NCBI RefSeq assembly: GCF_051401765.1
Contig: NW_027480423.1
Span: forward strand, 15,004,001 to 15,068,000
Length of the DNA stretch: 64,000 nt
Source of the DNA: Calliopsis andreniformis
Taxonomy: Eukaryota; Arthropoda; Insecta; Hymenoptera; Andrenidae
Direction: 5' to 3'
Shown here: one piece after another, positions 62,936 through 64,000 of the stretch
Position numbering within the stretch: position 1 is the stretch's first letter
Layout: every line of letters begins with the position of its first letter
Position numbers and translations under genes: made by a program
Notes under the pieces: model-generated
What the model was told of the DNA's origin: nothing
The model's database searches: none
Seen by the model: the letters and a program-made list of their open reading frames with translations, nothing else

Positions 62936-64000
62936 AGCCTAGGTTGCCCGGAAAGTAGAAATGACCACAACTTTCATACTGGTTGCAATTACTCGTTTTA
63001 TATGATGGAAAAACTGTTGTATTTATATTGTATTTTATGCTTCTGGCGTTCACTTCTTAGGCCCTAACTATTCGATCTGGTGGAGCAACGCCCTATAGTG
63101 AAGCCTAGGTTGCCCGGAACGTAGAAATGACCATAACCTTCATACTGGTTGCAATCATTCGTTTTATATGATGGAAGAACTGTTGTGATTATATTGTATT
63201 TTATGCTGCTGGCGTTCACTTCTTAGGCCCTAACTATTCGATCTGGTGGAACAACGCCCTGGGGTGAAGCCTAGGTTGCCCGGGACGTTGAAATGACCAT
63301 AACTTTGACACTGGTTGCTATTATTCGTTTTATACGATGGAAAAACTGTTCTATTAATTTTGTGTTTTATGCTTCGGGCGTTGACTTCTAAGGCCCTAAC
63401 TGTTTGATCTGGTGGAGCAACGCCCTAGAGTGAAGCCTAGGTTGCCCGGAACGTAGAAATGACCATAACTTTCACACTGGTTGCTATTATTCGCTCTATA
63501 CGATGGAAAAACTGTTATATTTATATTGTATCTAATGCTTCTGGCGTTGACTCCTTAGGCCCAGACAATTCGATCTGGTGGAACAACGCCCTAGAGTGTA
63601 GCCTAGGTTGCCTGGAACGTACAAATGACCATCACTTTCACACGGGTTGCAATTATTCCTGTTATAGGATGGAAAGACTGTTGTATCTTTATTGTTTTTT
63701 ATGCTTCAGGCGTTGACTTCTGAGGCCGTAGGTATTCGATGTTGTGGAAGAACGCCATAGAGTGAAGCCTAGGTTGCCCGGAACGTAGAAATGACCATAA
63801 CTTTCATACTGGTTGCAATTATTCGTTTTATATGATGGAAAAACTGTTCTATTTATTTTGTATTTTATGCTTCGGGCATTGACTTCTAAGGCCCTAACTA
63901 TTCAATCTGTTGGATCAACGCCCTAGGGTGTAGCCTAGGTTGCCCGGAAAGTAGAAATGACCACAACTTTCATACTGGTTGCAATTACTCGTTTTATATG
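62936..64000 (+). repeat. Long-range duplicate block, copy 2, runs off window end
   Basis: Copy of 51,488-52,552 (see there). The match is still perfect by eye at the last base, so the true duplicate is longer than 1,065 bp and extends beyond the window. Confidence 0.9.

Larger units (their letters stand above)
1..64000 (+). repeat. Tandem satellite array, ~166-bp monomer, about 385 copies
   Basis: The whole window is head-to-tail copies of one ~166-bp unit. Phased on GACTTCTAAG, its landmarks are GGTGGAGCAACGCC near positions 29-42, CCTAGG at 54-59, GTAGAAATGACC at 71-82, a TCGT/ACGA dyad at 109-121, GATGGAAAAACTG at 120-132 and TTTTATGCTTCTGGCG at 149-164. Copy-to-copy spacings are multiples of 166, give or take a few bases from small indels. 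All units read in the same direction; no inverted unit was seen. About 7 CpGs per unit and 41% G+C come from a hand count on the consensus. Known biology: long arrays of nucleosome-length satellites with HORs are typical of eukaryotic centromeres and pericentromeres. Centromere identity itself is inferred, because CENP-A/CENH3 occupancy cannot be read from sequence. Species not identified. Confidence 0.98.

Noticed and set aside
1..64000. CRISPR-like or phage/bacterial repeat array
   Set aside because: Units are 166 bp with no alternation of constant repeat and unique spacer; the entire unit is repeated, and no cas-like gene is present.
1..64000. rDNA spacer or tRNA-derived satellite
   Set aside because: I saw no A-box/B-box pair, no rRNA core motif and no poly-T terminator pattern conserved in the monomer. 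A similarity search against tRNA and 5S models would settle it.
1..64000. Firm species assignment (Prunus or another plant)
   Set aside because: Only the monomer length is suggestive; I cannot verify the sequence from memory. A search of the consensus against satellite databases and plant and insect genomes would decide.

Overview
The window is one uninterrupted head-to-tail array of a tandem satellite with a monomer of about 166 bp (64,000/166 is about 385 units). Every stretch I read on the + strand is the same monomer in the same orientation. I found no unique sequence, transposon, tRNA or rRNA gene, CRISPR array, microsatellite or credible protein-coding gene. The monomer is about 41% G+C in my hand consensus and is lopsided: the first ~70 bp (phased on GACTTCTAAG) are about 54% G+C and the remaining ~96 bp about 31%. 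A monomer near nucleosomal length, in a long array with nested higher-order repeats (HORs), is the signature of eukaryotic centromeric or pericentromeric heterochromatin. I cannot name the species. I recall that a 166-bp centromeric tandem repeat has been reported in Prunus (peach and relatives), which makes a plant a reasonable guess, but I cannot match the sequence from memory and several lineages have satellites of this length.

Layout: (1) 1-9,165, an 18-monomer HOR of 2,988 bp, with a partial second copy and a deleted third copy after a mosaic linker. (2) 9,166-13,738, a 16-monomer HOR of 2,655 bp. (3) 13,279-21,233, a segmental duplication whose copies differ by exactly 996 bp (6 monomers), plus a 5-monomer echo. 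(4) 21,234-34,302, a mosaic of pairwise duplications at 2-, 12-, 20- and 24-monomer spacing. (5) 35,013-37,502, three almost identical 830-bp (5-monomer) HOR copies, whose founder region is homologous to 15.7-16.6 kb. (6) 37,503-38,870, a 4-monomer duplication. (7) 38,871-47,789, a tandem duplication of about 5.64 kb (34 monomers), with one monomer gained and one lost between copies. (8) 47,790-51,602, a ~995-bp (6-monomer) HOR in 3.8 copies with alternating subtypes (~1,989-bp super-period). (9) 51,603-64,000, a mosaic with 5-, 8-, 10-, 14-, 15- and 30-monomer spacings, ending in a 1,065-bp block that repeats 51,488-52,552 and runs off the window end.

No genes cooperate here; any function would be structural or protein-binding. 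Two monomer elements deserve attention. One is a 13-bp dyad (TCGT-TTTAT-ACGA) that overlaps a partial CENP-B-box-like pattern and has a common variant (TCCT-GTTAT-AGGA) in which both arms changed together. The other is a CCTAGG-based hairpin-capable dyad in the GC-rich half. All HOR boundaries were found by eye from shared variants and should be taken as good to a few bases at best; identities are impressions, not computed values.
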